Of a DNA stretch of 64,000 nt, positions 38,326 through 48,413 are shown piece by piece. Numbering within the stretch: position 1 is the stretch's first letter; the number at the start of each line of letters is the position of its first letter. Both the position numbers and the translations under genes were made by a program. The stretch is taken from assembly GCA_011170285.1 (NCBI GenBank), contig DUEE01000016.1:124001-188000 (forward strand), written 5' to 3'. The DNA is from Dehalococcoidia bacterium (lineage in GTDB: Bacteria > Chloroflexota > Dehalococcoidia > Dehalococcoidales > W498). The notes below the pieces were generated by a model that was not told the DNA's origin, made no database searches, and saw only the letters and a program-made list of their open reading frames with translations.

Positions 38326-38580
38326 TTAGCTAGCGTAAACGCTAACCTTCCTCCTGTTGTTGCTGGTAGGTTCAAATTTAACCACACCATCAATTAAGGC
38401 ATAAAGGGTATAATCTCTGCCCACACCCACATTGTTGCCCGGATGAATGCGTGTGCCACGTTGGCGAATCAATATAGTCCCAGCATTTACCTTCTGCCCG
38501 GCGTATCTCTTGACACCAAGCCGCTTGGATTGACTATCCCGACCTAAGCGGGTGCTGCCGCCTCCCTTCTTATGTGCCAC
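38326..38580 (-). CDS. rpmA: 50S ribosomal protein L27
   Basis: This 84-residue protein starts [20 protein letters not shown] (from a GTG), with no N-terminal cleavable extension of the Firmicutes type. [13 protein letters not shown] and [17 protein letters not shown] are diagnostic. It overlaps the end of rplU by 11 bases, in the conserved L21-L27 order. Confidence 0.96.
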   Translation of the reverse strand: MAHKKGGGSTRLGRDSQSKRLGVKRYAGQKVNAGTILIRQRGTRIHPGNNVGVGRDYTLYALIDGVVKFEPTSNNRRKVSVYAS

Positions 38581-38926
38581 TTTGAATCACCTCTTTTTGT
38601 GCTGATGAGCCTTCCGCCTCCAATATCTTGTCAATAGTTAACCTGGTATAAAGTTGGCGGTGCCCTGTCTTCTTACGGTAACGCACCTTGGGCTTATACT
38701 TAAAAACGATAATCTTCTTCCCTTTCCCCTCTCCCTGCGAGGTGGCAATTACCTTTGCCCCATCAATAATGGGCGTGCCTATGGTTAACTTGTCATCATC
38801 AGCAATAAGTAATACCCTGCCTAGCTCAATTGTATTGCCCTCGGCTATATCGAGTCGCTCTACATCTATAGTCTGACCCGGGCTTACCTTATATTGCTTA
38901 CCACCGGTTTCAATAATAGCGTAAAT
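38570..38926 (-). CDS. rplU: 50S ribosomal protein L21, AUU start
   Basis: This encodes 118 residues. The body [37 protein letters not shown] and YTRLTIDKI is standard L21, which almost always begins M-Y-A-I. Here the codon before YAI is ATT (38926-38924), eight bases after a perfect GGAGGAGG. The only standard codon upstream, TTG 38944, lies at the left edge of that ribosome site, so the site would be translated. AUU initiation is therefore the best reading. The C-terminal tail is about 15 residues longer than in typical L21. Confidence 0.93.
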   Translation of the reverse strand: MYAIIETGGKQYKVSPGQTIDVERLDIAEGNTIELGRVLLIADDDKLTIGTPIIDGAKVIATSQGEGKGKKIIVFKYKPKVRYRKKTGHRQLYTRLTIDKILEAEGSSAQKEVIQSGT

Positions 38927-38970
38927 TTTTCTATCCTCCTCCAAACAGCGTATTCTACCAACTGCTATAG

Positions 38971-39570
38971 CTAGGTGTCAAGCGCTAGTGCCTGCCATAG
39001 CTTATCTACCTTTGACTTTAGCTCATTAAGGTCACCATCATTATTTATTACCACATCGGCGTGCTTTTCTCGTTCCGCTGAAGATAGCTGGGAGCGGATG
39101 CGAGCCAAAGATTGCTGCTCAGACAACCCACTATATTCCTTAAGTCGCCTTAATACCGTGGACTGAGGGGCTATAGTAACCCAAACTTCGTCAACTAATG
39201 CAGCCCAGTCAACTTCCATCAGCAAGGGAGCTTCAAGGATTACCACATCCACCCCTTGCCGCCGGTATTCCTCAAGCTGGGTCTTTACCATATCATACAT
39301 TCGGGGGTGCATTATCTGGTTCAACCGTGATAAAGACTCAGAATTGCCAAAAACTATCTCACCCAGCTTCTTACGGTCAATATCACCACTCGGGGTAAGG
39401 ATCTGCCTGCCAAAAGAAGCTACTACCTCCCGCCACACCTCGGTATCAGGCTTATAAGCTTCATGCCCCACTTTATCAGCATCTATGATGACCGCACCCA
39501 GCTCATCTAGAAACCGGGATACCGTGCTCTTGCCACTACCTATACCACCAGTAAGCCCTATGATCTTCAT
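38971..39570 (-). CDS. coaE: dephospho-CoA kinase
   Basis: This 199-residue P-loop kinase carries out the last step of coenzyme A synthesis. IGLTGGIGSGKSTVSRFL contains Walker A; IDADKVGHEAY, then EAPLLMEVDWAALVDEVWV, and the lid R..RIRSQL are typical. It is the first gene of the minus-strand coaE-rplU-rpmA-rpmE group, 44 bases ahead of rplU. Confidence 0.95.
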   Translation of the reverse strand: MKIIGLTGGIGSGKSTVSRFLDELGAVIIDADKVGHEAYKPDTEVWREVVASFGRQILTPSGDIDRKKLGEIVFGNSESLSRLNQIMHPRMYDMVKTQLEEYRRQGVDVVILEAPLLMEVDWAALVDEVWVTIAPQSTVLRRLKEYSGLSEQQSLARIRSQLSSAEREKHADVVINNDGDLNELKSKVDKLWQALALDT

Positions 39571-39631
39571 CTCTTCGTCCAGTCTACTTACTGTCAGCTA
39601 TACAGTCAAGGGATTCTTTATTTACCTCACC

Positions 39632-39768
39632 CCCCAATTGGTTTTTATTATGTAACTCTATCCCCTTTATCCTTCACCTGTGAAGGACTTATCCCATTCC
39701 CCTTGTCAAGGGGAATGGGAAGATATTTCTAAAGAGAGGCCAAGCCTCTCTTTAACTCTCCCCAAAAG
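39632..39768 (-). repeat. dispersed hairpin repeat, copy A
   Basis: Read on the minus strand this has a short GC-rich hairpin (AAGAGAGGC/GCCTCTCTT), a CCATTCCCCTTG/CAAGGGGAATGG hairpin, then GGATAAAGGGGATAGAGTTAC and ATAAAAACC. The same layout and end sequence recur at 59783-59920 and 61225-61400. Confidence 0.6.
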
Positions 39769-39820
39769 GATAGCCAGACTAAAGGTTGTTTAAGAGGGGT
39801 CGATAGAGTCCGCCCTAGGC

Positions 39821-39852
39821 GGAGGTGAAGGTGATACCGAATATCAGCACAC
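39821..39852 (+). repeat. short direct repeat, copy 1
   Basis: GGAGGTGAAGGTGATACCGA and the following ATATCAGCAC resemble 40881-40913 (GGTAGGTGAGGGTGATGCCA, then AATATCAGTT). The two copies flank the EamA-type gene. Confidence 0.4.
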
Positions 39853-39957
39853 AGTCTGCAATTGGCATTAAAGTGGTATTCAAAGTAGAGCTGGGATTTT
39901 GGCTTAAGACTATTATAGTGTAAACTATTGTGATTATTTCTACCTAAGGGAGTGCTG

Positions 39958-40866
39958 ATGCCAGGTGATTGGGTTAATATTGCTGTATTAGGCGCCGCTG
40001 TCCTTGGAGTGGTGAACATTATTGATAGTCACCTCATTTCCAGGCGAATGCCAAGCCTGCGGGCTTTTCTACTGCCGGTAGGCTTGGTTGTTTTAGTTTA
40101 TGGTTTAGTATTATTTTACCTATTTCCTCTGCCTGAAGGGGTTGGCATCTGGGTGTTAATGGTGGCATTAGCCTCTGGGATACTCCGAACTACAGCCCTT
40201 ACCATCATGCTCTATACCTTGAAAAGGGAGGAGGTGTCCCGGGTTATACCAGTGGTCTACACCTATCCTATCTTCGTAGCTATTATGGCGGTTCTGCTTC
40301 TGGGAGAGACCCTCTTTTACCTGGAGTGGATAGCCATAATTATTGTGGTCGCTGGGGCGGTAATGGTCTCGGCTAGATGGGACCTGGGTGGCGCGGCTAC
40401 CTGGCTGGGTAGGTCATTCCTCCTTCTTGTCGGCTCCAGCCTGCTTATGGCGATGGCAGATGTAGCTGCCAAATATGCTCTAGCCGACATTTCCTTTGGG
40501 AATATGTACTGGATTACCTCGTTCTGTATGTCTGGGATTTTCCTGCTTATTTCAGCACGCCCGCATATTATCAAAGAGTTGGGTAATATGAAACAGCGGA
40601 AATCAGTCATGACCCTAGTTGCTTCTAATGAGACCCTGGCAGTGGTAGGGGCAGTGCTGCTATTCTGGGCGATGGAGAGGGGACCGGTGTCCCTGGTCTC
40701 AACTATTGTCAGTAGCCGTCCCATATTTGTGGTTATATATGCTCTTATCCTTAGCCGTGTCTCACCAATGTTTCTAGAGTGGCAGCCGGGTAAGGTAATG
40801 TTGGCGCTACGGCTCCTGGCTATTACTATGATTGTCGGCGGCATAGCTATTATCTATCTAACCTAA
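39958..40866 (+). CDS. EamA/DMT-family permease
   Basis: This encodes 302 residues with about ten hydrophobic helices in two homologous halves, the drug/metabolite transporter layout. The end of the first half shows the usual PVVYTYPIFVAIMAVLLLGE pattern; the second half repeats it as VSTIVSSRPIFVVIYALIL. The substrate is unknown. ATG 39958 has AAGGGAG 7 bases upstream, better than GTG 39952. It is monocistronic and flanked by short direct repeats. Confidence 0.85.
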   Translation: MPGDWVNIAVLGAAVLGVVNIIDSHLISRRMPSLRAFLLPVGLVVLVYGLVLFYLFPLPEGVGIWVLMVALASGILRTTALTIMLYTLKREEVSRVIPVVYTYPIFVAIMAVLLLGETLFYLEWIAIIIVVAGAVMVSARWDLGGAATWLGRSFLLLVGSSLLMAMADVAAKYALADISFGNMYWITSFCMSGIFLLISARPHIIKELGNMKQRKSVMTLVASNETLAVVGAVLLFWAMERGPVSLVSTIVSSRPIFVVIYALILSRVSPMFLEWQPGKVMLALRLLAITMIVGGIAIIYLT

Positions 40867-40880
40867 ATTTTATTTTATTA

Positions 40881-40913
40881 GGTAGGTGAGGGTGATGCCA
40901 AATATCAGTTTGT
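40881..40913 (+). repeat. short direct repeat, copy 2
   Basis: This partner of 39821-39852 has about three quarters identity over 30 bases by eye. Confidence 0.4.
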
Positions 40914-41032
40914 ATATTGTGTGGGAATCTCTTTCTTCCCACCTTTCCACCCTAGACTGGCAGTGTTTCTAAACGACCTCAGGGCTATAATTGACAATAG
41001 ATGAGTGATATAATTAAGTTAAGAGGGTAATT

Positions 41033-42070
41033 ATGTATGAGGCAATGCTCTATGAGAAGCTGCCGAACTCCAGGGTAAGGTGTAATATTTGCCAATGGCG
41101 CTGCACTATAGGTGAGGGTAAGTTTGGTGTTTGCCGTGTGTATCAGAACAGAGGCGGCACCCTATATAACCTGAACTATGCGGCGACATCATCAGTGGCT
41201 GTTGACCCTATTGAGAAGAAACCCCTGTTTCACTTCTTCCCAGCAAGCCAGGCCTTCTCCATTGGTGGCTGGGGTTGTAACTTCCATTGCCAGGATTGCC
41301 AGAACTGGGAAATCGCCTGCCCTGTGGCTAATGAGCCGTGGCTTGGTTCTCAGGAAATCCAGCCTCAAGTGACGGTAGAACTGGCCAAACGCTACAATTG
41401 CCAGGGCATTGCCTGGACATACAATGAGCCCAGTATATGGTTTGAATATACCCTGGACTCAGCTAAGCTAGCTAAAGAGAATAACCTGTATACCGTCTAT
41501 GTAACTAATGGCTATCTGACCCCTGAGGCACTAGATACTATTGGACCCTATCTGGATGCCTGGCGTGTTGATGTTAAGGGCTTCACTGACTCATTTTACC
41601 AAAAGCTGGCCAAGGTAACCCGCTGGCGAGGCATACTTGAGGTTGCCCAACGGGCTAAAGTTAAGTGGAATATGCATGTTGAGGTTGTTACCAATATCAT
41701 ACCCACTATGAATGATGATGACCAGCAGCTTGAGGGCATTGCTCACTGGATACGGGATGAGTTGGGTGAGCTAACACCGTGGCATGTAACCCGGTTTTAT
41801 CCTCATCACTATATGATGGACTTACCCCCAACCCCTATATCCACCCTTGAGCATGCCTATAATATCGGACAAAAAGCTGGTCTTAAATTTGTTTATGCTG
41901 GCAATGTCCCTGGACACAGAAGCGAGAATACATTCTGCTATTCCTGTGGTAAGCTTTTAGTACAGAGGTTCGGCTATCAAACTAAGATAATAGGTATGGA
42001 TGATTCAAGGTGCAAATTCTGTGGGGTAGAAGTTAACTTCAGGACACCTGAGTCAGAGAGGAGGTTATAA
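41033..42070 (+). CDS. amrS: AmmeMemoRadiSam system radical SAM enzyme
   Basis: This encodes 345 residues. The radical SAM cluster is [11 protein letters not shown] (C-x3-C-x2-C) near residue 82. An N-terminal [18 protein letters not shown] binds metal, and a C-terminal CYSCGKLL...CKFCG pair forms a rubredoxin-like knuckle. It is the radical SAM member of the widespread trio with MEMO and AMMECR1, whose reaction is unknown. Its stop overlaps the next ATG (TAATG), so it is coupled to the MEMO-AMMECR1 fusion. AGAGGG precedes the ATG. Confidence 0.93.
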   Translation: MYEAMLYEKLPNSRVRCNICQWRCTIGEGKFGVCRVYQNRGGTLYNLNYAATSSVAVDPIEKKPLFHFFPASQAFSIGGWGCNFHCQDCQNWEIACPVANEPWLGSQEIQPQVTVELAKRYNCQGIAWTYNEPSIWFEYTLDSAKLAKENNLYTVYVTNGYLTPEALDTIGPYLDAWRVDVKGFTDSFYQKLAKVTRWRGILEVAQRAKVKWNMHVEVVTNIIPTMNDDDQQLEGIAHWIRDELGELTPWHVTRFYPHHYMMDLPPTPISTLEHAYNIGQKAGLKFVYAGNVPGHRSENTFCYSCGKLLVQRFGYQTKIIGMDDSRCKFCGVEVNFRTPESERRL

Positions 42071-43377
42071 TGATTAGGAATCCAGCGGTATCAGGGCAAT
42101 TTTATCCAGCGTCACCTTCTCAGCTAAAGGTAATGATTGAGAGCATGGTTGATGAAGAGGCAGTAAAAGAAGAGGTAATAGGTATGGTTTCACCCCATGC
42201 CGGGTATATCTATTCGGGATGGGTAGCCGGTGCCGTTATGTCTAAAATTAAATTTAAGGACACCTTTATCATCATGGGGCCTAACCATACTGGTCTGGGG
42301 AAACCTTGTAGTATCATGACCGAGGGCGCGTGGAAAACACCCCTGGGTGAGGTAGAGATTGACTCAGAATTGGGCAAGAGTATTCTAGCCACCTCTAGCT
42401 ACTTACAGGAAGATTATGCGGCGCATCAATATGAACACTCCATTGAGGTTCAAATACCATTTTTACAATATTTCAAGCCCGACATTAAACTCGTCCCCAT
42501 CATACTCGCCTACTCTAGCGGTGCCGTTTATAAGGAAATCGGCAGGGAAATAGCTAAAGCCATTAAGGACTTAAATAAGGAAGTGGTAATCATAGCCTCA
42601 AGCGATATGACCCACTACGAGCCACAGGAATCGGCTCAGAGGAAGGATATGCAAGCCATAGAAGCTATACTGGATTTGAATGAGGACGAACTGTTAAGGC
42701 GGATTGATGAACTGGATATATCAATGTGTGGCTATGCGCCGACGGTCAGCCTTATCTCTGCTGCCAAGGAGCTAGGGGCAACAAGTGCAGAACTAGTTAA
42801 ATACCAGACCAGTGGTGATACTACAGGCGATTACTCTGCTGTCGTCGGCTACGCTGGGATAATAATAAAGGAAATGTCGGCTGTAGTTAAGTTAGCCAAG
42901 AAAACGATAGAGACCTATGTTAAGGAGGGTAAGACCCCCCAGCCAGAAGAGCTTACCCCCGAGATGAGGGGGAGGACTGGAGTCTTTGTTTCTATTCACA
43001 AGTTTGGCGCGCTACGAGGCTGTATCGGCACCATTGAACCCAACGAGAAGAATGTGGCTGAGGAAATTATCAAAAATGCCATCAGCTCAGCTACCAGAGA
43101 CCCCCGTTTCCCACCCATCGCCCCCACTGAGCTTAAAGATCTTGACTACAGTGTAGATGTTCTCACTACTCCTGAGCCTATTGACCGCCAAGACCAGCTA
43201 GACCCCAAGAAGTATGGAGTTATAGTAGAGGCAGGAATGCGGCGAGGCTTGCTCCTGCCTGACCTTGAGGGGGTAGATAGCGTGGACTATCAGATTGACA
43301 TTTGCCGCCAGAAGGGGGACATAGCCCCCGATGAGCCAATAAAGCTCTATAGATTTGAGGTGAAGAGGTATAAATGA
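42070..43377 (+). CDS. MEMO-AMMECR1 fusion protein
   Basis: This encodes 435 residues. Residues 1 to about 265 are a MEMO domain, a dioxygenase-like fold: [39 protein letters not shown] and SSDMTHYEP give the metal histidines. Residues about 275-435 are AMMECR1, with the hallmark [10 protein letters not shown] near residue 314 and FPPIAPTEL. In many genomes these are separate AmmeMemoRadiSam proteins A and B; here they are one chain, next to amrS. The fusion implies the three act on one substrate. A strong GAGGAGG site lies inside amrS. Confidence 0.93.
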   Translation: MIRNPAVSGQFYPASPSQLKVMIESMVDEEAVKEEVIGMVSPHAGYIYSGWVAGAVMSKIKFKDTFIIMGPNHTGLGKPCSIMTEGAWKTPLGEVEIDSELGKSILATSSYLQEDYAAHQYEHSIEVQIPFLQYFKPDIKLVPIILAYSSGAVYKEIGREIAKAIKDLNKEVVIIASSDMTHYEPQESAQRKDMQAIEAILDLNEDELLRRIDELDISMCGYAPTVSLISAAKELGATSAELVKYQTSGDTTGDYSAVVGYAGIIIKEMSAVVKLAKKTIETYVKEGKTPQPEELTPEMRGRTGVFVSIHKFGALRGCIGTIEPNEKNVAEEIIKNAISSATRDPRFPPIAPTELKDLDYSVDVLTTPEPIDRQDQLDPKKYGVIVEAGMRRGLLLPDLEGVDSVDYQIDICRQKGDIAPDEPIKLYRFEVKRYK

Positions 43378-43450
43378 CAAACCAGAGCGGATGAGGTGAA
43401 CTCGCACTTCCACTATATTGCTGATGTACACAATTTAGGGAGCAACTGAC

Positions 43451-44659
43451 ATGATAAAGGGTTTTAACGATATCACTTCAGAAAGTCCGATCGAGCAAAT
43501 TTGGAAACTGCTTCGGTTTTTTAGGGACACTCCGTCTGTCTCAGACAAAATACGTAGCATTCATGGCATACAAAAAGGCAAGTTCGACGCAGACGTCAAA
43601 AAGCAGGCGCAACAAATAGGATATTGCATTCGCCAAGCAGAAGAGTACTTTCATGCTTCTTCGCAGGTCGGCCTTCCAACGCGTCCACTTTTGCTCTACT
43701 ATGGTGCTGTCAGCTTGTCTCAGGCGCTTGTCTTACTTAGGGAACATGGGACTCATTCTCTGGATGCACTCCGAAAGGAAAAGAAGCACAACCACCATGG
43801 CTTAGACTTGGAAAGAAGATTAATGGAGACAGCTCGCCCAGATGCTGGAACAGAGAACTTTTTAGAATTAATCCAATGCAAGTGCCATATTAAGAATGGC
43901 ATCCCTTGGGGACAGTTTGCTCTTTTCTATCAGAATCTGGTGCCGTGTGCTTTCGGTATAGAAATAGAAATTCATGACGAAGGCAAGTCTATGTTTCTTC
44001 ATAGTGATGTGCCGCAAAATTGTGCAGATTTGTTACCACTAAATTCAATTGTTTCGAAGTATCTCAATGTATTGGATTTGGTGAAATCCCTGCCAGACAT
44101 TTATTTCACTCTTCAGCAGCTAGGCATTCAGCCAGATTTATGTAGAGGCAGTGTAAAGGGCACAGTCATACGGTATTATAAGAAGGATGAGCAGGGTAAT
44201 GAACAAGTTGAGAAGACAAAAGCTGACTGTAATTTCTTCATTGATGGTATAACGACAGAACAGAAGGAGCATTTACTAACTTTCTATGAAGAGCGCAATC
44301 CTAATATCACTCTCCAAGCTGACTTAGGCTTGAATATACATCTGCGACTGACTGAAGAAGCCACTCCGCCAGACCAAGTGCATGAGAGATATTTCCCAGA
44401 TATCTTAGATGATATAAATAGTCGAAAGTTTTACATATTAAAACCGGAGTTTTATACCCCTGAGCCAGCAGCGTATTTTGTCCTTCTTTATTGTTTAGGG
44501 ATGCTTGCCAGATACTATCCAGACACATGGATGAGAGCCATAGATGAAAATGTTCAAATTGCCGAGCTTACCGACTCACTTCTTAATATTATCTATAGGA
44601 AGTTTCCAAACCTGATATTGGACCAAATGACTTGGGTAAAGCATTATGTGCATTTGTAG
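43451..44659 (+). CDS. YaaC-like protein
   Basis: This 402-residue soluble protein of the YaaC-like family has an N-terminal helical part with CIRQAEEYFHASSQVGLPTR and LLYYGAVSLSQALVLL (residues about 58-100), then a histidine-rich KKHNHHGLDL. The function is unknown in the family. AGGGAGC precedes the ATG. It sits alone between the AmmeMemoRadiSam pair and rarA, with a codon style closer to the accessory genes, so transfer is possible. Confidence 0.7.
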   Translation: MIKGFNDITSESPIEQIWKLLRFFRDTPSVSDKIRSIHGIQKGKFDADVKKQAQQIGYCIRQAEEYFHASSQVGLPTRPLLLYYGAVSLSQALVLLREHGTHSLDALRKEKKHNHHGLDLERRLMETARPDAGTENFLELIQCKCHIKNGIPWGQFALFYQNLVPCAFGIEIEIHDEGKSMFLHSDVPQNCADLLPLNSIVSKYLNVLDLVKSLPDIYFTLQQLGIQPDLCRGSVKGTVIRYYKKDEQGNEQVEKTKADCNFFIDGITTEQKEHLLTFYEERNPNITLQADLGLNIHLRLTEEATPPDQVHERYFPDILDDINSRKFYILKPEFYTPEPAAYFVLLYCLGMLARYYPDTWMRAIDENVQIAELTDSLLNIIYRKFPNLILDQMTWVKHYVHL

Positions 44660-44693
44660 TTAATACTTATTCTAAGCTTAAAGAGGGTGCACT

Positions 44694-46052
44694 ATGGATA
44701 TGTTTGAGCATCAATTTGAGGAGGAGAAAGAGAAAGGGGTGCCACTGGCAGCCCGGATGAGACCTCGAGCCTTTGATAACTTTGTCGGACAGGAGCATCT
44801 AATAGGTGAGGGGCGTTTATTGCGGAAGGCTATTGAATCGGGTCAGCTACCCTCAATTATCCTGTGGGGTCCGCCAGGCAGCGGTAAGACTACCCTGGCT
44901 TACATTATCGCCAATACCACCGATTCCCACTTCAGTCCGATAAGTGCCGTTAGTGCTGGGGTAGCTGACCTGCGGCGGATAATAGAGGAGGCTAAGGAAC
45001 GCCGTAAGATGTATCAGCAGAAAACCATCCTGTTCATAGATGAGATTCATCGCTTCAATAAAGCTCAGCAGGATGCGGTTCTACCCTTCGTTGAGGATGG
45101 CACCATCACTCTTATCGGGGCTACCACTGAGAATCCTTCCTTTGAGGTTATTTCTCCCCTTCTGTCTCGGTGTCAGGTTCTCACTCTAAATCCTCTTACT
45201 GAGCATGAAATTCACTTCATAATCCTGAGAGCGCAGAAGGATAGACTAAGAGGTCTGGGAGAACTAAATGTAGAGCTGTCGGCTGATGCATTGAGTCATC
45301 TTGTTACTATGTCAAATAGTGATGCCCGAGTTGCTCTTAATGCCCTAGAGAGGGCAGCCCTGACTACTTTGCCTGGTGCTGACGGGAAGCGTTATATCTC
45401 ACTAGCTACTATTGAGGATGCCATACAGCACCGGGCTTTACGCTACGACAAAGCTGGTGAGCAACACTACGACATCATATCAGCCCTTCACAAGTCAATG
45501 CGAGGCTCAGACCCGGATGGCTCGCTATACTGGCTGGCAAGGATGCTAGAGGCGGGAGAAGACCCGCTGTATATTGCCCGTCGGTTAGTTCGCTTTGCCT
45601 CAGAGGATGTAGGACTGGCTGACCCACAAGCGTTGGTTATAGCCATGGCGGCTCAGCAAGCAGTTCACTTCATCGGTATGCCCGAGGGCAATTTGGCTCT
45701 AGCTGAGGCGGCTGTCTATCTAGCTACAGCCCCTAAAAGCAACTCCTTGTATCAGGCATACTCCCTGGTTCAGGAGGAGATTAAACAAGGCTCCACTGAA
45801 GAAGTGCCCCTCCACCTACGTAACCCGGTAACACCACTAATGAAAGATATGGGCTATGGCAAGGGATACAAATATGCTCACGACTATCCCGGACACTTTG
45901 TTGAGCAGCAAAACCTGCCCGATTCTCTACAGGGCAAACGCTATTACACCCCCAGTGACCAGGGATACGAGAAAGAGGTCATAGCCCGACTCAAAGCCTG
46001 GTGGCCAGAGAAGGAAAAACCCGGTGAAGTTGAGAAAGAAAGGGAAGGTTGA
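44694..46052 (+). CDS. rarA: replication-associated recombination protein A
   Basis: This encodes 452 residues. The AAA+ ATPase has Walker [11 protein letters not shown] (about 57-66), Walker [18 protein letters not shown] and sensor [11 protein letters not shown]. The C-terminal tetramerisation domain contains [21 protein letters not shown] and [11 protein letters not shown]. RarA (MgsA/WRNIP1 family) acts at stalled replication forks. It is full length. It lies upstream of the initiator tRNA gene. Confidence 0.95.
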   Translation: MDMFEHQFEEEKEKGVPLAARMRPRAFDNFVGQEHLIGEGRLLRKAIESGQLPSIILWGPPGSGKTTLAYIIANTTDSHFSPISAVSAGVADLRRIIEEAKERRKMYQQKTILFIDEIHRFNKAQQDAVLPFVEDGTITLIGATTENPSFEVISPLLSRCQVLTLNPLTEHEIHFIILRAQKDRLRGLGELNVELSADALSHLVTMSNSDARVALNALERAALTTLPGADGKRYISLATIEDAIQHRALRYDKAGEQHYDIISALHKSMRGSDPDGSLYWLARMLEAGEDPLYIARRLVRFASEDVGLADPQALVIAMAAQQAVHFIGMPEGNLALAEAAVYLATAPKSNSLYQAYSLVQEEIKQGSTEEVPLHLRNPVTPLMKDMGYGKGYKYAHDYPGHFVEQQNLPDSLQGKRYYTPSDQGYEKEVIARLKAWWPEKEKPGEVEKEREG

Positions 46053-46154
46053 ACTGGGCTCTTTACCACTAGCTTTAACTAATTTACTCTGGCTAAAATT
46101 TCAAATGTGCCTTGACATCCGATATGGCTAATGGCTATACTTAGACTAGAATGA

Positions 46155-46229
46155 CGCGGGGTGGAGCAGTGGAAGCTCGTTGGGCTCATAACCCAAAGGT
46201 CGTTGGTTCGAATCCAACCCCCGCTACCA
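46155..46229 (+). tRNA. initiator tRNA-fMet (CAT), CCA encoded
   Basis: The acceptor arms CGCGGGG and CCCCGCT pair at six positions with a C1-T72 mismatch, the initiator hallmark. The anticodon stem has three G-C pairs (GGG/CCC) around loop CTCATAA (anticodon CAT), also an initiator mark. T-loop TTCGAAT, discriminator A and CCA are present. Confidence 0.93.
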
Positions 46230-46248
46230 AAATCGAACTCAAAGCGGG

Positions 46249-46293
46249 CGAAGTCCAACGTTGCGAATATGACGGACTTCGTTCCTCTTTTTT
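46249..46293 (+). terminator. terminator after tRNA-fMet
   Basis: CGAAGTCC (46249-46256) pairs with GGACTTCG (46274-46281), followed by TTCC and TCTTTTTT. It lies 20 bases after the tRNA. Confidence 0.75.
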
Positions 46294-46579
46294 ACCCTCT
46301 CTGGAGACAACAGTCAGGGCGGCAGGAACTAGGTTTTCCACCTAACTTCTCAACCTCCCGCCGAGCTCTTTTTATCTGTAACCTTCAATTATTGGTTGTA
46401 CCCAATTCAAATATCTGCTGCGCGCTATCATTAAATGTAAAGGTACCTGATACTGGAAAACTTGCTAGATGGCTGTTCTAGACAAAGCTGGTTTGATTTT
46501 GACTTCAACATCAGATATACTCTTCAATTAGATTTACTGAGTGAATAATATCCTAGAATAAAGCCCAACTTGATTAGAT
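46294..46579. other. intergenic stretch before the liv operon
   Basis: No gene is seen. It probably holds the liv promoter, but no clear -35/-10 pair was found. livH has no ribosome-binding site in front of its ATG. Confidence 0.4.
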
Positions 46580-47467
46580 ATGACAGTTAACTGGGCACAA
46601 GTATTATTTAATTCAACTATCACTGGTAGCCTGTATCTTATTGGAGCTGTAGGGCTTACCTTAACCTATGGTCTGTCTCGTTTCCCCAACTTTGCTCACG
46701 CTGAATTTATCACCTTAGGTGCTTATATTGGCTATTCAGTAGCTGAGCAAGCTGGATTAGGTTTCCCGTTAGCTTTGGTTGTCTCCTTCTTGGTTACCGG
46801 GATAGTGGGAATCTTGTGCTACCGTGGCATTTTCCAGCCTCTAGCTAAAAGGGGAGCCACCATCATTCATCTTATGGTGGCTTCCATAGCCCTGGGATTT
46901 ATCCTTAGATATTCCATTGGTGCTACTTGGACATGGAAACCCTTGTATTTTACCACTACCTGGTCTGCCTTTAATATAGGTCCGCTGAGGATTACTGGTC
47001 TATGGGTGTGGCTCATATTAACCGCTATAGCCCTAGCCATCCTTATGCACTTTATCCTGGTTAAAACAAAAATAGGTAAAGCTATCAGAGCCACTTCTAG
47101 TAACCCAGAACTTGCCTTAGCCTCCGGAATCAATGTTGATAGGGTCATCTTGATAACTTGGTTTATTGGTGCCGGCTTGGCTGCATTTGCCGGTATCTTT
47201 CGCGGTGCGGATACTCAGATTTGGCCCTTGACCGGCTGGGATATTATATTACCTATATTTGCCGTTACTATTTTGGGGGGCATTGGCAACTTCTACGGTG
47301 CAATAGTCGCCGCCTTCATTATTGGATTAGCTGAAAATGTTGGGGTGGTGGGTTTGATAGCACTGGGGCTTTCTACATCATACCGCATAGGGATAGCTTT
47401 TTTAATTCTGATAATAACTTTGATTGTGAGGCCGGAGGGATTAGCTATGTTGTTTAGGAGAGCTTGA
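46580..47467 (+). CDS. livH: branched-chain amino-acid ABC transporter permease LivH
   Basis: This 295-residue inner-membrane permease has about eight helices. The start FNSTITGSLYLIGAVGLTLTYG, the ABC coupling segment TKIGKAIRATSSNPELALASGIN and GGIGNFYGAIVAAFIIGL are typical. It pairs with LivM to form the channel for leucine, isoleucine or valine. The ATG has no Shine-Dalgarno sequence, so the start could be leaderless or misplaced by a few codons. It is the first gene of livHMGFK. Confidence 0.93.
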   Translation: MTVNWAQVLFNSTITGSLYLIGAVGLTLTYGLSRFPNFAHAEFITLGAYIGYSVAEQAGLGFPLALVVSFLVTGIVGILCYRGIFQPLAKRGATIIHLMVASIALGFILRYSIGATWTWKPLYFTTTWSAFNIGPLRITGLWVWLILTAIALAILMHFILVKTKIGKAIRATSSNPELALASGINVDRVILITWFIGAGLAAFAGIFRGADTQIWPLTGWDIILPIFAVTILGGIGNFYGAIVAAFIIGLAENVGVVGLIALGLSTSYRIGIAFLILIITLIVRPEGLAMLFRRA

Positions 47468-47468
47468 C

Positions 47469-48413
47469 TTGGATCCCTTGCTTTATGTTCTTGACCTTAT
47501 TGTCTTTATTGGTATCTTTGGCATAGTCGCTCTAAGCCTGAATCTAGAGTTTGGCTTTGCCGGACTGGCCAATTTTGGTAAGGTGGCTTTCTTCCTCATC
47601 GGTGCTTATACCTACGCCCTTCTCTCTCAAATTGGTGTTCCCTTTTACCTTTGCCTTGTCGCTGGCGGCTTAGTCTCGGCTATTTTTGGTTTGCTTGTTT
47701 CCTTGCCCGCTCTGAGGCTAAGGGCTGATTACTTAGCTATAGCCGTCCTAGCCTTTGGTGAAATCTTGAGGTTGATTGTTAAATCTGAGGAGTTTGCTGG
47801 GGGCGATTGGGGAATAACAGTTTCTCCAGCTATTTCCTTGGTGGGTGCATCTCACCGAGTTGATGCCCTAGTAAATATAGGCTTGGTCTACTTCTGTTTA
47901 CTTATTTGCTTTATAGTGGTTCAGCTATTAGCCAACTCTCCTTATGGTAGAGCAATGAGGGCTATAAGGGAAGATGAAGTAGCCGCTGAGGCTCTGGGCA
48001 AGAGTGAGGTTAAATACAAGGCTCAAGCACTTATGTTGGGCTCGGCTATGGCGGGAGTAGCTGGGGGGCTTTACGCTCAGTATCTTCAGTACGTCCTCCC
48101 TGGTATGTTTATGCCTATGGTTACCTTTACCGTGTGGATAATGGTTCTTTTAGGAGGACCAGCCAATAATTGGGGGGTATTGTTAGGTGCTGCACTGGTT
48201 CAGATTTTTAATAGGGGCACAAATATACTCAAGGATTATTTTATTTTGCCTATTAACCCTACTGACTTGCAATATATCCTGTTTGGTGCTTTAATAATTC
48301 TTGTTTTGCTTTACAGACCCCAGGGTTTGTTAAAGGAAAGCCGGATTAAAACAAAGGCAATGGAGGGAGTTCGGCGTGCAAGAAACGCTGTTAAAAATAA
48401 GGGAAGTCAGTAA
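47469..48413 (+). CDS. livM: branched-chain amino-acid ABC transporter permease LivM
   Basis: This 314-residue permease has FGIVALSLNLEFGFAGLANFG near the N-terminus and the coupling segment SPYGRAMRAIREDEVAAEALG near residue 160. It starts at a TTG with AGGAG upstream, two bases after livH. Its last 38 bases overlap livG in another frame. Confidence 0.93.
   Translation: MDPLLYVLDLIVFIGIFGIVALSLNLEFGFAGLANFGKVAFFLIGAYTYALLSQIGVPFYLCLVAGGLVSAIFGLLVSLPALRLRADYLAIAVLAFGEILRLIVKSEEFAGGDWGITVSPAISLVGASHRVDALVNIGLVYFCLLICFIVVQLLANSPYGRAMRAIREDEVAAEALGKSEVKYKAQALMLGSAMAGVAGGLYAQYLQYVLPGMFMPMVTFTVWIMVLLGGPANNWGVLLGAALVQIFNRGTNILKDYFILPINPTDLQYILFGALIILVLLYRPQGLLKESRIKTKAMEGVRRARNAVKNKGSQ

Noticed and set aside
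46151-46481. Two overlapping plus-strand frames over 46151-46481
   Set aside because: They read through the initiator tRNA and its terminator; the typical AHNPKVVGSNPTPA string is translated tRNA.
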